A stretch of DNA of 64,000 nucleotides from Nereocystis luetkeana (GCA_031213475.1 JARUPZ010000010.1:2299001-2363000), one strand, 5' to 3'; numbered from the stretch's first letter, positions 47,853 to 58,385 are shown. Notes: generated by a model from the letters alone, not told the origin. Made by a program: numbers and translations.

Positions 47853-48049
47853 CTACGAACCACAAAACAAAGTCTACCATTAATATGAATATTATATTAT
47901 TAATACAACGTAATACAAGTACGAGTATGAAAAAATATCATACCCGCACCAACAAAAAAAAACTGGTACTGCCGCACGGACCGACCGGTTCAGAAGTAAA
48001 AGTCTGCTCGTATGCATAGTCTCATCAATGTTATTCCTGTAATACAGAC

Positions 48050-48400
48050 CACTCTGTCAAAAAAATAAGGATCGTTTGAATACTAACATGAATACCAATC
48101 GTTACTTATATTTACGGCCAGACAGACACCACTCTGTCTTGGAAATGTAAGGACCGTTTGGGTGTCCGTGTGATAACACAACAGTGCTCAACATTGCCGG
48201 ACACACCGTGCACAAACCTCACGTACATCATGTACGCAAACAACAGCAGTACACCAGTACACGTGGTATCATACTGACGACCCCGCATCTGCTCGAAATT
48301 GCTGGCAATATACAACAACACCTCTCCGGGCCGGAATATTAAGACCGTTTAGACATGAACATGAATACCGAGCGGTCCTTCCATTATGCCCAGAATGGTA
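48050..48400. repeat. Repeat H copies (GGAAATGTAAGGACCGTTT-type)
   Basis: CCACTCTGTC...ATAAGGATCGTTTG, CCACTCTGTCTTGGAAATGT and GGCCGGAATATTAAGACCGT occur in succession; a reverse arm GCGGTCCTTCCATTATGCCC follows. Suggests another short inverted-repeat element. Related motifs lie at 53.25, 54.50 and 57.50 kb. Confidence 0.55.
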
Positions 48401-49215
48401 CACGTCACGCTGGGGCATATACAGCCTACAACAGCAGCACCTTCCACAGGGTTTTTTTTTCCTGCCAAGTTTCGTCGTTGTTTTTCCACGCTCTCCGCGC
48501 TACTGTCTGCACCGGCATGCAGCATGCAGCATGCAGCTCTCTCCTTGCGCTGCTCCCGCCCTTCCCCTCTGGGCCTCTCGCCGCTGCGTCGTATACATCA
48601 AGCGCCGTCTTCTTCAACTTGCTATGTACGTACACATGAGGCCATCGACAAACCCATCGCGCGTCGAAAGCACACCGAATCGTGCGATGCATCATGCATA
48701 CATACATCGTGCATCACACACCATAAAATGTCATCATGAATGGACCACCTATAATCCGATCAACTACAGCAGTGTTAACATTCGCGACCACACATATATC
48801 CATACCCCGAAAGGTACCAAGAATATACCTGGTATTATACTAATTGTACTACCTGGCCCTCGTACTGTTTAATACATACAACACCAGAGGGGAATACACA
48901 CCCGAAGTACGAGTAAAAACTTCGTGTTTCAATTCGCATTTCTTGTTTTCTATCTCTTCTTAAAATTCCTAATTTCCAAGCTCGAACTCTACCGGTATCT
49001 GTGAGGTACGAGTATAGCTGCACCCCAGCACCTGGACCCTGTGCTTCCTCTATCAACTCATGGGAGCCCTCGAGACCCCCTCCCAAACAGCCCTTTACTC
49101 CATTAACAATTTGACAAGTTCTTCTATTTTGCCAGGTACCTACAGCAGTAGTATCATTTATCGAGGACGATGTCTTATCTATTCATGTCAGCTATACACA
49201 CAAGTGCACCAGTAC

Positions 49216-49374
49216 CTGAACCCTGTACTCCCTTTTCCTCCTCGTGCGAACCCGCGACTCTCGCTTCGACGCCTTCCCCGCTCCCCCATGCCGCCCTTGC
49301 AAGTCCATCCCTCCTCCGAAAAATTCCTCTTTGACCTCGTCAATCTCCCTCAAACGAAGCTTCTTGGCCATCAT
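49216..49374 (-). CDS. Candidate exon 1: basic coiled-coil segment
   Basis: The frame is open from a double Met (MMAKKLRLREIDEVKEEF...) for 53 codons to a donor CAG|GTACTG. The heptad-like charged start followed by a basic Arg/Lys-rich stretch looks like real protein. The frame stays open upstream (codons for WTHTY), so a GAG acceptor at about 49,387 instead of a true start is possible. It ends in phase 0, matching the next exon. No known domain is recognised. Confidence 0.5.
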
Positions 49375-51129
49375 GTAGGTGTGCGTCCACCTCGCCCCCC
49401 CCCACACCCCCTATAAACGCTACCTACGCCTCCAAAATATACTCCGGAGAATATATGATAGCCGCCTTTGTAGACCGCTCCCACGGTTCCCACTGCTGCT
49501 GCTGCGGCGGTACGGCAGTAGAAGCAGCCGGGACCTGACCAACCCGTGTGGATCCAGGACTAAGGTCCCGTCAATACCCTCCACCCGCCCTACCGCTTAT
49601 CGCACCCGCCCCCGACTCTGACTCTGGCGCTGTCACAGATGTCGCCGGCACCACTACCCCCACAGCTGTTACCGGCACCGCTTCGTACCGCCACCGCTAT
49701 CGCCACCGCAGCCGCCGCTAGCGTGGTTGCGATCGGACCTACGTCGACAGCGCGACGCCGTTAAAAATCCTCGCGGTCTTGAGAGCGGACCGAGTTGAAC
49801 GGTCTGGGTGGACGGGGGGGGGGGGGGGGGGGTGGGCGGGGAGCTTTCGAAAGATTCCCCGCCGATGTTGACTGCTTTTCCGAGGGCCCTACACGTGTGT
49901 CTTCCCCCGCTACTGTCGTCGCCACCGCAGCCGCCGCCGCCGCCGCCACAACCTCCCGCGCTAGTGCTGAAGCTGCGGACTATGGTGACGATGATGCGCG
50001 TGGCGATCCTGGTGTTTATGGGTATGCCGCCGCCACCGTCGCTGCTGCTGCTGCTGCTAACAAGGTGATGGTGACGGTGCAGATAGATGGATGCCGATGA
50101 CGTCGATTGACGCTCCTGATGATGATGATAATGATGATGGTGATGATGCTGCAAGCACTTACAGTTGTCGGAAATTCCACAAACCGTTTACAACTACCGT
50201 CACCACCACCACCACCACCACTATTACTACCGCAGCAGTACTCTGTCGTTTGTTCAGCACAAAGAAAAACGAAAATGATTCGTTCTCGTGCAACTGCCTG
50301 TAACTGCTGCCGCGGGCCAGTCCAGTAGTCAGTACGGCACCGCGGCCCTGCCGCTGCTGCTCCGCAGTTCGCCTGGCGACGCGGACTACCACCAACAAAA
50401 TGTGCCGCCCCTCGTACTAAACGTTTGGCGCTTGTATCAAGAATTTACACCTGAAGACACAGGGTTTCCGCAATCTCACGTTCGCGTTTTCAATCGCCTT
50501 CTCGATATTATCTTGTTTCGAGCCGGTGCGGGTTCGTGTGCCACAAAATAGGTGCCATACGCCATGAAAATAACTGTCATACACGTCATATGCAGATGAA
50601 TTCTTATTGATAGGGCATTTTTTTAAATGTCAAACATACATGCTGTAAAAATAGTCAGTAACACAAACATCCCATCAAAGTAAATGTCAAAATTTATGTG
50701 TAATCTCCTATAATAGCATGTTCCAGGTATATGTACCAGATATACTGTCAATAACTGTTGTTACGAAATAGGTATGCCAATACTCGTACAACGACAAAAA
50801 ATGTTGCGCATATCGTCGTTTTTATGTCACAAACAATCGAAATCATAAAAAGCCCCTGCGCGTAACAGTTGCATGGTTTTTGCTCTCGAGTTTCGAGCGT
50901 TGTGCGGTTGCTTGCGCATGAGACCGATAACAAATGAGTGGACACGACAAAGCACGAGTTCGGCAGGCGGGCCGACTCCTGTCCTTGGCGGCAAAGGTCT
51001 AGAGGGACACAAGCGACACAACAAGGACTACAACAAAACAAATCAAAATCAAAACGATACGAGAAAAAAAAAAAGGAGAGCACTCGCTGCGTGCAACGTA
51101 CCGCCACCGAGCGTGTACGAATCTCTCTT

Positions 51130-51226
51130 TTAACCCCTTTAGTACCGCAGTCCCGATTTGGGGACAAACCAGTCTAATTCCAAGTGAATTGTCCCCAAAA
51201 CGGGACTGGAGTGATAACAGGGATAA
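51130..51226. mobile_element. MITE2 copy
   Basis: 97 bp, left TTAA, right end mutated (GGGATAA). Confidence 0.88.
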
Positions 51227-51375
51227 CATGAAGGCTTTTATAGTTGTTGACGGGTAAAAGTAAGAAAGGTTCTCGCGTGAAGAACACAACGCTTCCACGT
51301 ATAGGAATGGCACGTAATTTATCTGAAGCTTCTCGCCGGATGAGAGCCCTACGAATCAACCTCACCCAAATTATG

Positions 51376-51470
51376 TAACGCCAGTAGGAATGCAGTCCCG
51401 TTTAGGGCGCAATTTACTTGGAATTAGAGTTGACAGGTGTGTCCGTGCAGTGCAGCACTGAAAGGGTTGA
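51376..51470. mobile_element. MITE2 copy (diverged)
   Basis: GCAGTCCCGTTTAGGG left arm and GCAGCACTGAAAGGGTTGA right end. Confidence 0.6.
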
Positions 51471-51525
51471 CAAGAAAAAAAAATGAGCATGCAATCCGAC
51501 GACTATATCAGGTATACATACACTA

Positions 51526-51742
51526 TCACGGGGGACCATATTTAACCCTTTTAGGACCGCAGTCCCGTTTTGGGGACAAACTACTTAGAATTTGAGTGGT
51601 TTGTCCCCAAAACGGGACTGCGGTTGTAAAGGGGTTAATAGGACCAAATAATGTTATTAATAGTGAAAATAGGGAAATATGTACCTGGCAGGTTTTTGTG
51701 TGTACTGTAGGTCCTACCGGTAGTAACTATGGTCCCCCGTAA
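51526..51742. mobile_element. MITE1 copy carrying a nested MITE2 and three micro-insertions
   Basis: 217 bp. Subtracting the nested MITE2 (93 bp net) and micro-insertions of 6 (TATTAATA), 7 (CCTGGCA) and 6 (TACCGGTA) gives exactly 105. Confidence 0.93.
51542..51638. mobile_element. MITE2 copy nested in MITE1, TTAA target duplicated
   Basis: 97 bp including both TTAA. The MITE1 arm normally reads AGTTAATAGG; here TTAA flanks the insert on both sides. Ends TTAACCCTTTTAGGACCGCA...AAAGGGGTTAA. Confidence 0.95.
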
Positions 51743-51945
51743 TACTGCTGCTGTATATACCACCAACAACCACAATAACAACCCACCATCACCTCCACCA
51801 TTAATGTGAAGAACGCACACGCACCACAACTAATAAAATACACAAAAACAAAAACCACGACAACAAGCTACCGCCTCAACCTCCGTTGTGAAGAACACGC
51901 ACGCACCACCACACCACCAACAACCACAACAAGAACCCACCACTA

Positions 51946-52078
51946 TTTCGGGGGACCATTGGAAATACCAGGTAGGACCTACGGTATACACAAAAACCTA
52001 CCTGGTACCAGGTATCTGGTATATATTTCGCAGTTTTTACAAACAGCATTTGGTCCTTTTTAATATGGTCCCCCGTAA
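51946..52078. mobile_element. MITE1 copy with four 7-bp insertions
   Basis: 133 bp = 105 + 28. One TACCAGGTA sits in the left arm; TACCTGGTACCAGGTATCTGGTA-type sequence adds three more units where other copies read CCTATATAT. Confidence 0.93.
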
Positions 52079-52120
52079 TAGCAGAAACAAAAACCGCAAA
52101 CCCACCACCTACCACCACTA

Positions 52121-52225
52121 TTACCGGGGACCATAGTAAATAGGACCAAATGTTGTTGCTAAAAACACGTAAATATGTAGGTTTATGTGTGTACCGTAGG
52201 TCCTATTTACTATGGCCCCCCGTAA
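52121..52225. mobile_element. MITE1 copy
   Basis: 105 bp, TA-flanked, 43 bp from the previous copy, opposite orientation. Confidence 0.93.
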
Positions 52226-52983
52226 TACCAAGAACAACAGCCATGACCACAACGTCACACAAAAAAAAATGGACGTTGGGTGCTGGATGTCGAAGGCAGC
52301 AGGGGTGAAAAGTATTAAAAGTAAAACCCAGCGCGGCATATTGACCTCTGGGCTGACGGGCGAGCAGAATAAAAAGCGCCTACTTATATATACAAAGTAC
52401 TTATGTTACGTACACCAGTCTATACATACGGGGTTTTCTCCCCTATTTGCATTATTGGTTTTTTTTTTCGAGGTTTTGGTGTCTGTGGTGACCCCCGCCC
52501 CTGTTTTTTTTTGTTTTTTTTTGTGGCTGGCCAGTCGCTTCCTTTGAAGTCTTGCCGGCCGCAGCTTTGGAATTTATATTTGGGGTGACGAGTCCAAATC
52601 GCACACCCGGGTGTACGAAATATACTCTGCACGCCTCCTCCGCCCCAGGGGCCGTACAAATTATATTCTGCACACCTCCTCCACCCCGTTCCCCCCCGAG
52701 CCCCAATTTCACCTCGGGTGTACAAAATATACTCTGAACACCTCTGGCCTGCCTCTTGCTTGGACCCCTGATTATCCCCCACGCCCACGCACCTGGTCCC
52801 ACCCGGACCTCAACGCTCCAACTGAACCTGGTGAAATAATAAGCCGCCCCGCAGGGCCCACCAGGCACCTAAGCCATCACAATCGAGGGATTCAACCAAA
52901 ACGGGCCTGGCAAAAGCAAAAATACACCAAAACTATTGTAGCAAAAAGGGTGTGCAGAGTTTTAACTTTCGCACACCGGTTGG

Positions 52984-53077
52984 CAAACCTTTTAGGACTG
53001 CAGTCTCGTTTTGGGGACTTACTTGAAAGCTGATTGATTTGTCCCCAAAACGGGACTGGAGTCCTAAAAGGGCCAAC
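52984..53077. mobile_element. MITE2 copy
   Basis: CCTTTTAGGACTGCAGTC and GGAGTCCTAAAAGGG arms. Confidence 0.85.
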
Positions 53078-53329
53078 TATTAATAAGTTTGTACCCCTCA
53101 ATTTGGGTAAGAATTTGTGCATATGGAGGAATGACAGGTTTCACGGCGTGATTTTTCAAGAGAACCTTCCTCGGAACACTGGAACCACATTTGGCAAATA
53201 AAATGTACCCGGTATATTCCACGCATTTTATCCTGTACCACCTTGATTCAAAGTACAAGGACCGTTTTGTCTATAAAACATGTACCAGGTAATTGAGGTG
53301 CCTGCGCCAAACCAAAAACAAGACGAAAC

Positions 53330-54420
53330 TCGCATATCTATTCTCCTGCTATCGACACGACTAATCACGAAGCCTACTAAAATTGGCACAAATATGGCGA
53401 AATTACGCATATTTGGATAGCATATTCTACTTTCAAGTAGAGCCATATATGGGGAAGACGCGATATTCGACCGCTGCATTCTGTTCCCCGAACACTCTCC
53501 GGATGTTTCGGATTGGCCAAGGTTGCCCCGAGAGTTGCCCCGGGCCATGTCTGCTCCCGGTGAGGTTTCGCGAGAAGAATTTCTGCCGCTGCTGTTGCAT
53601 GTCTCTGCTGCCTGCTGGCGCAGATAGGTGCTGCTGCTACTGCTACTGTAAGTGCGTGTGCTGCTGCAGTGGTGTTGTTACAAGCGCAGCAGCACGCAAG
53701 CGCTGCTGCGAACAAGCGCTGCTGCAAGCAAGCGCTGCTGCAAGCAAGCGCTGCTGCAAGCAAGCGCTGCAGCAAGCAAGCGCTGCTGCGAACAAGCGCT
53801 GCTGCAAGCGAAAGAGCTGCTTCAAGCAATCGCTGCTGCAAGCGCTGATGCAAGCGCTGCTCCAAGCCAGAGAGAGAACTGCTTCAAGCAATCGCTGCTG
53901 CAAGCGCTGATGCAAGCGCTGCTGCAGGCGCTGCTGCTGCTTGCGGCGGCTACTGCTGCTGCTGCTGCAAGCGCGTGCACCTTGTCGCCACGCTCCTGAT
54001 ATAGGCCGCTACGACCCCTTGTCGGACGAAGCGGACAACGAAGAAGAAGGGGGGCGATCTTCTCGTTGTGAAGGCGTTCATTGCACAGCGAGCGTCGACG
54101 GGCGCAGGATAGACCGCACGTCTGCCTGTTGGCGCTTGCTGTTGCTTACTGCCTCTGCAGCTAGCTTCCTGCTGCTGCATGTTGCTGCATGTTGCTGCTG
54201 CTGGCCGCTGCAGGTAAGTCCTGCTGTTTGCACAACTTCTGCTCCGCTCGGCCAGTGCTGCCGGTGCCGCAAGCGTAATTTTTTTTCCCCCAACCTTTTT
54301 TTTTGTTTCCAACATCATAATTCACTATTTCGAGGTTTATCGTCTCCCATTATGCGCATGATGCCGGGAGGTCTTCAATTATAACCTATCCTTCTGACGG
54401 AAATCTTTCATGGACGAAAA
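53330..54420 (-). repeat. Repeat D copy 2 (inverted)
   Basis: Reverse-oriented counterpart of the 34.15-35.28 kb copy, without the MITE1. Tandem GCAAGCGCTGCT-type repeats at 53.70-53.95 kb correspond to the CTTGCAGCAG repeats of copy 1, but unit number and arrangement differ. Confidence 0.8.
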
Positions 54421-54439
54421 TATTATGAGCAGATACCCT

Positions 54440-54610
54440 ATATACTACAGTAAAACAATCCGTATATTTCAGGCATAGTGGTTCTTCGTACCTCTCTGGT
54501 GGTCGGAAATATAAGGACCAAATGATCTCAATATTAATGACTGAACATCCCTTGTATTTCCGCACAGAATGATATGGCTTTTCACGTGCCTCGCAATGCT
54601 GCAGACGGCT
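54440..54610. repeat. Repeat H-like copy
   Basis: GGAAATATAAGGACCAAATG and the inverse CCTTGTATTTCCGCACAGAA are arranged as inverted arms. Confidence 0.5.
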
Positions 54611-55046
54611 CGGCAATCGGTGCGTTTCAGGTATCATGTTGTCATATTTTTCGTTTTTATATATTCCTCGTAAAGGTTAGATCATCCTTGCACTCTAATG
54701 TGATTGGAGCCCACCTGTCCTGCGATCACGGAGTGCATTGTGGCGATGAGTGAACGCGACAACAATAACATACGCAGGACCAGTTTGGAGGGCTCAGGCC
54801 TGGGTGGGATCAGCTATTAATAGGCGTGGGATGGGGGTAGTGGCGACGGGCAGAAGCAGGGAGGCAAGAGGCAGCGCAGTTGAATGAAAAATTCAAGATG
54901 TACTCACAGTAGTGTCTCGCCTGGGCATGCCCCCCCCCCCCCCCCCCGCCGCCGTATGGTATGCCATGTTTCATGATGGAATAGTGTGGTATCGTGTAAC
55001 GTGGAATGGTATGCGGCGGGATGGGGTGTGAGTCCGCGGAGCCTTT

Positions 55047-55208
55047 ATGGGGGATGACCAGCAAAAACTAAAAGTTGCATCCCACGAGAGCACGAAGCCG
55101 CCGCCCATCCACAACCTCCACAACCACAGCGAAAGAAACAAGAAAGGTCCGGACCGCCAGTCCCCGCCAAAGACGCAAGGAAAGGAATCCAGCGACGATT
55201 ACGAGTAG
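55047..55208 (+). CDS. Small hydrophilic ORF, 53 aa, unrecognised
   Basis: ATG to TAG, starting MGDDQQKLKVASHESTKPPP and ending KTQGKESSDDYE. Composition is Lys/Pro/Ser/Asp-rich and protein-like, unlike the surrounding repeats. It could be a short gene, a terminal exon of an unseen plus-strand gene, or chance. The stop lies in a TACGAGTA motif that recurs in the window. Confidence 0.3.
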   Translation: MGDDQQKLKVASHESTKPPPIHNLHNHSERNKKGPDRQSPPKTQGKESSDDYE

Positions 55209-55257
55209 CACCCAGTGACAGCGTCAAGAGCAGCGCACACTGGTAGAAACCTGGCTA

Positions 55258-55354
55258 TTAACCCCTTTAGAACCGCAGTCCCGTTTGGGGACAAAATTAC
55301 TTGAAATTTGACTGGATTGTCCCCAGAACGGGACTGCGGTTCTAAAAGGGTTAA
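55258..55354. mobile_element. MITE2 copy, canonical
   Basis: 97 bp with TTAA at both ends and near-perfect arms. Confidence 0.95.
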
Positions 55355-55689
55355 CACTACTTTCTGGTGTCGGCAAATTGCTGATGGAAACACACATGAC
55401 TGCTGTTTTTTTGTTTTTCATCCTCCACAACCGGAGATCTGATGGTGCATTTTATACTATCGACGCGATCGGCCGCAAGAACGATCAGTTGTTACAAAAC
55501 AGTTCCCGTTCATGTCGGCGGCTAACGACAGTTTTCTTTTTTTAGGCTATTCAAAAAAAAAAGTCGTGGCTGAGGGCTTCGAGAATTATGGCTGGGAGCG
55601 CATAAGAACGCCGATTCCACAGTTTAAGCGCAATTACAGCAGCAGTACAATAGTGCCGGTTGCCGCTATGGTGCCGATATGTATGCGAC

Positions 55690-56300
55690 GGCTAGCAATA
55701 CCGGCACTATATATAGCGGCAACGGCCGCTACTTACTCCGCACACTGCTGCCAGCAATACCGGCATTCTATGTAGCGGCAACCGGCATTACTCCGCACAC
55801 TGCTGCCAGCAATACGGGCACTATATATAGCGGGAACCGGCATTACTACGCACACTGCTGCCAGCAATACCGGCATTATATGTAGCGGCAACCGGCATTA
55901 CTCCGCACACTGCTGCCAGCAACACCGGCACTATATATAGCGGCAACCGGCATTACTCCGCACACTGCTGCCAACAATACCGGCATAATATGTAGCGGCA
56001 ACCGGCATTACTCCGTGCACTGCTGCCAGCAATACCGGCACTATATGTAGCGACAACCGGCATTACTCCGCACATCGCTGCCAGCAATACCGGCACTATA
56101 TATAGCGGCAACGGTCGCTACTTAGTCCGCACACTGCTGCCAGCAATACCGGCATTATATGTTGCGGCAACCGGCATTACTCCGCACACTGCTGCCAGCA
56201 ATACCGGCACTAAATATAGCGGCAATCGGCATTACTCCGCGCACTGCTGCCAGCAAATACCGGCACTATATATAGCGGCAACCGGCTTTATATACTCCGC
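55690..56300. repeat. Satellite E: about 10-11 tandem copies of a 55-bp unit
   Basis: Units read GCTGCCAGCAATACCGGCAC then TATATATAGCGGCAACCGGC and ATTACTCCGCACACT. Copies differ by a few bases and small indels. The flank at 56.30-56.38 kb resembles single-unit relatives at 15.29-15.45 kb and 44.88-45.07 kb. Confidence 0.92.
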
Positions 56301-56477
56301 ACACCGCCACACTGGTCAATCCCATTTTGGCACAAGCGATTCCACCGGCACTATAGCGGGCACAATAGAGGGACCACTACAACCGTGATAGTATGCGGAT
56401 GAAGGCGCTCTCGTCCTTTGAAGGACCGGTATCGTCAGCGGTGGGGAAGGGCCCTGCGCCTGGCCCGGCGGGCGCCT

Positions 56478-56785
56478 GCCGTCACCACCGCCCTCCCGCG
56501 AGCACTCTCCCGCAGCCCCGCGGTGGCGGCGGACGCCCTCGTCACTGGCTTCCTTTTTGGTAAGGGCAGCCCGCCTGACGGCCGCCTCCCGGTCGGCGTT
56601 GGCTTCCGCGACGCTGCCCAGCTGAATCCGTGCCGCCTCAGCTGTCCAGCGTCGCGAGAGCCAACGCTGACCTCAAGGAGGCCGTCACACGGGCGGTCCT
56701 CGCAAACGAAAGGAAGCCAGCAAAGAGAGTGTTTGCCGCCGCGGGCTCCGGGAAGATGCCCGCGGAAGGGCGGCGGTGACGGCAG
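56478..56785. repeat. Inverted duplication of a coding-like segment (about 140-bp arms)
   Basis: The left arm (GTCACCACCGCCCTCCCGCG ... GCTGCCCAGCTG) pairs with the right arm (CAGCTGTCCAGCGTCGCGAG ... AAGGGCGGCGGTGAC) around a 14-bp centre. Read outward from the centre both arms encode related helical peptides: left, minus strand, QLGSVAEANADREAAVRRAA; right, plus strand, QLSSVARANADLKEAVTRAV. Neither is part of an identified gene. Confidence 0.85.
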
Positions 56786-56979
56786 AAAGGAACGCACCCT
56801 GATGGGCGCCCGTCAAGGAACTCCCCACACTAAAACCGACATATTTGTGCCAGGCACGGCGGTAGGAGGTATTTTATATGCATTCCATCCCCGCTTCATA
56901 TTTTCGCACACATTTTTTCACCTCCCCTCCTATATGGTCGTAGCCCAGAACCGGGGTCACTAAGCACCTGGTAAGGCTT

Positions 56980-57085
56980 TTCCTCCTCCCCCTCCCCACT
57001 AGTACGGTACGTGCCTTGCGCTTCTATCGCGAGAAGCTCTTTCTTCCCTCGCCGATTCGCGTCTAATTGCGCGTGAAAAACATTT
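56980..57085 (-). mobile_element. SINE-B fragment
   Basis: Minus strand carries GCGATAGAAGCGCAAGGCAC and GTACCG, the core shared with the other SINE-like elements, next to a CT-rich terminus. Headless. Confidence 0.5.
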
Positions 57086-57114
57086 CCTCCTGATAACCTC
57101 ATGGGTATGCAACA

Positions 57115-57150
<36 letters not shown>

Positions 57151-57808
57151 CCACGCCAAGAAATCGATTCCAAGAAGGGAAAAAAAAAAAAAGAGAAGGG
57201 TTAACCTGGTGGACTACGTATGCCTTTTACGCGCAACCTTACGAACCATCTCACTTGGGCTCGAAATAATAGTATTGTATGTACATACTCGTACATACGA
57301 GAAGGCACGTCTCAAAAGGAAATCGAGTTGCACAGTCGGGGTGCCCCACTCCTTCAGGCGGAAATAATTAGGGTCCAAAAGCAACCCTCTCTGCACGAAT
57401 GGCAAAACAGCACGTCTCGTACGTACGTATAGACTAAGGGTCCAGGATAGAGGAGGTGGGCACCTTCAGCAGGTCAACACCATTACCGTATGCCACTCTG
57501 TTCCGAAACGTAAGGACCGATTGTACATTTAAAAATTTATGTAAACGTTCATTACATCTCGGGCCAGACCGGAAATATAGCAAACGCTGATTTCTCTGCG
57601 GCAAAGAACGGTGGCTTACGCAGCAAACACCGAGCGCTGCGCCTAGATATGGAAAAGGCCTATTTTACCAGATACTTCTGGTGGCGCATGTTTGTCACGA
57701 GAAGACTTCATTCAGCCCCTTCATTCCCTCGTAGACTTCCGTCTCTGTAAGTAGCATGGCCACCGTATGTACCGTATTTACACGTAAACACTTACGGAAC
57801 CCTCTGAC

Positions 57809-57903
57809 AAAACTTACAGCAGTCCCGTTTTTAGGGGGCAAAACCCCTCAAAATCCCGAGGACTTCTTCGTAATAACGGGACTGCAGTCCTAAAAAGGTT
57901 ATT
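57809..57903. mobile_element. MITE2 copy (diverged)
   Basis: First of three MITE2-type copies in a row; GCAGTCCCG and CGGGACTGCAGTCCTAAAAA arms. Confidence 0.7.
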
Positions 57904-57914
57904 CACCCCTTTCA

Positions 57915-58018
57915 ACCCTTTAGTACCGGAGTGCCCAAAAACTCGTACCTGACTCTAAATCCAAGTAAATTTGTCCCCAATTGTCCCCAAAACGGGAGGG
58001 CTAACCTAAAAAGGGGGG
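57915..58018. mobile_element. MITE2 copy (diverged)
   Basis: Second in the row; contains a doubled TTGTCCCCAA. Confidence 0.65.
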
Positions 58019-58019
58019 G

Positions 58020-58116
58020 TTAACCCCTTTAGAACCGCAGTCCCGTTTTGGGGACAAACTACTTGAAGTTTGAGTAGTTTGTCCCCAAAACGGGACTGCG
58101 GCTCTAAAAGGGTTAA
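58020..58116. mobile_element. MITE2 copy, canonical
   Basis: 97 bp, TTAA ends, arms almost perfect around a short centre. Reference copy. Confidence 0.95.
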
Positions 58117-58271
58117 GATCGATAGCACATCCCCTCGGACGAATGTTCCGCCCGGATAATATCAACAGCGGAGGGAGCGTGAAAACGCCAACTTATGCCT
58201 CTTGATGCATATGGGAAATTCGTTACGTGCCTCGCTTTCGTTTTGAAGGAAACGTCGACTCTGAAAATGAT

Positions 58272-58385
58272 CCTCAACCCCTTTTAGAACTCCAGTCCCG
58301 GAGTGGGGACAAGGCAGTCAAATTCCAAGTAATTTGTCCCCGATTGTCCGCAAAACGAGACCGCAGTCCGAAAATTGTCCTCAAG
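58272..58385. mobile_element. MITE2 copy (diverged)
   Basis: CCCCTTTTAGAACTCCAGTC left arm; the right arm carries extra TTGTCCCC sequence. Confidence 0.65.

Larger units (their letters stand above)
42906..49215 (-). other. Large repeat-rich intron
   Basis: The interval between candidate exon 1 and exon 2. It contains MITE1 copies at 44.70, 45.22 and 47.38 kb, MITE2 copies, SINE-B remnants at 46.94 and 47.2 kb, satellite-E fragments at 44.9 kb, a CAG-rich stretch near 45.6-45.95 kb and AC-rich stretches near 43.1-43.3 kb. No exon is supported. Confidence 0.45.

Noticed and set aside
50288-50551. 87-codon plus-strand ORF ending FRAGAGSCATK
   Set aside because: Partly protein-like but no domain, promoter or splice context; left out for lack of support.
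55690-56300. CRISPR-like array appearance (regular repeats)
   Set aside because: Units are contiguous with no unique spacers, in a eukaryotic intergenic region; it is a tandem satellite.
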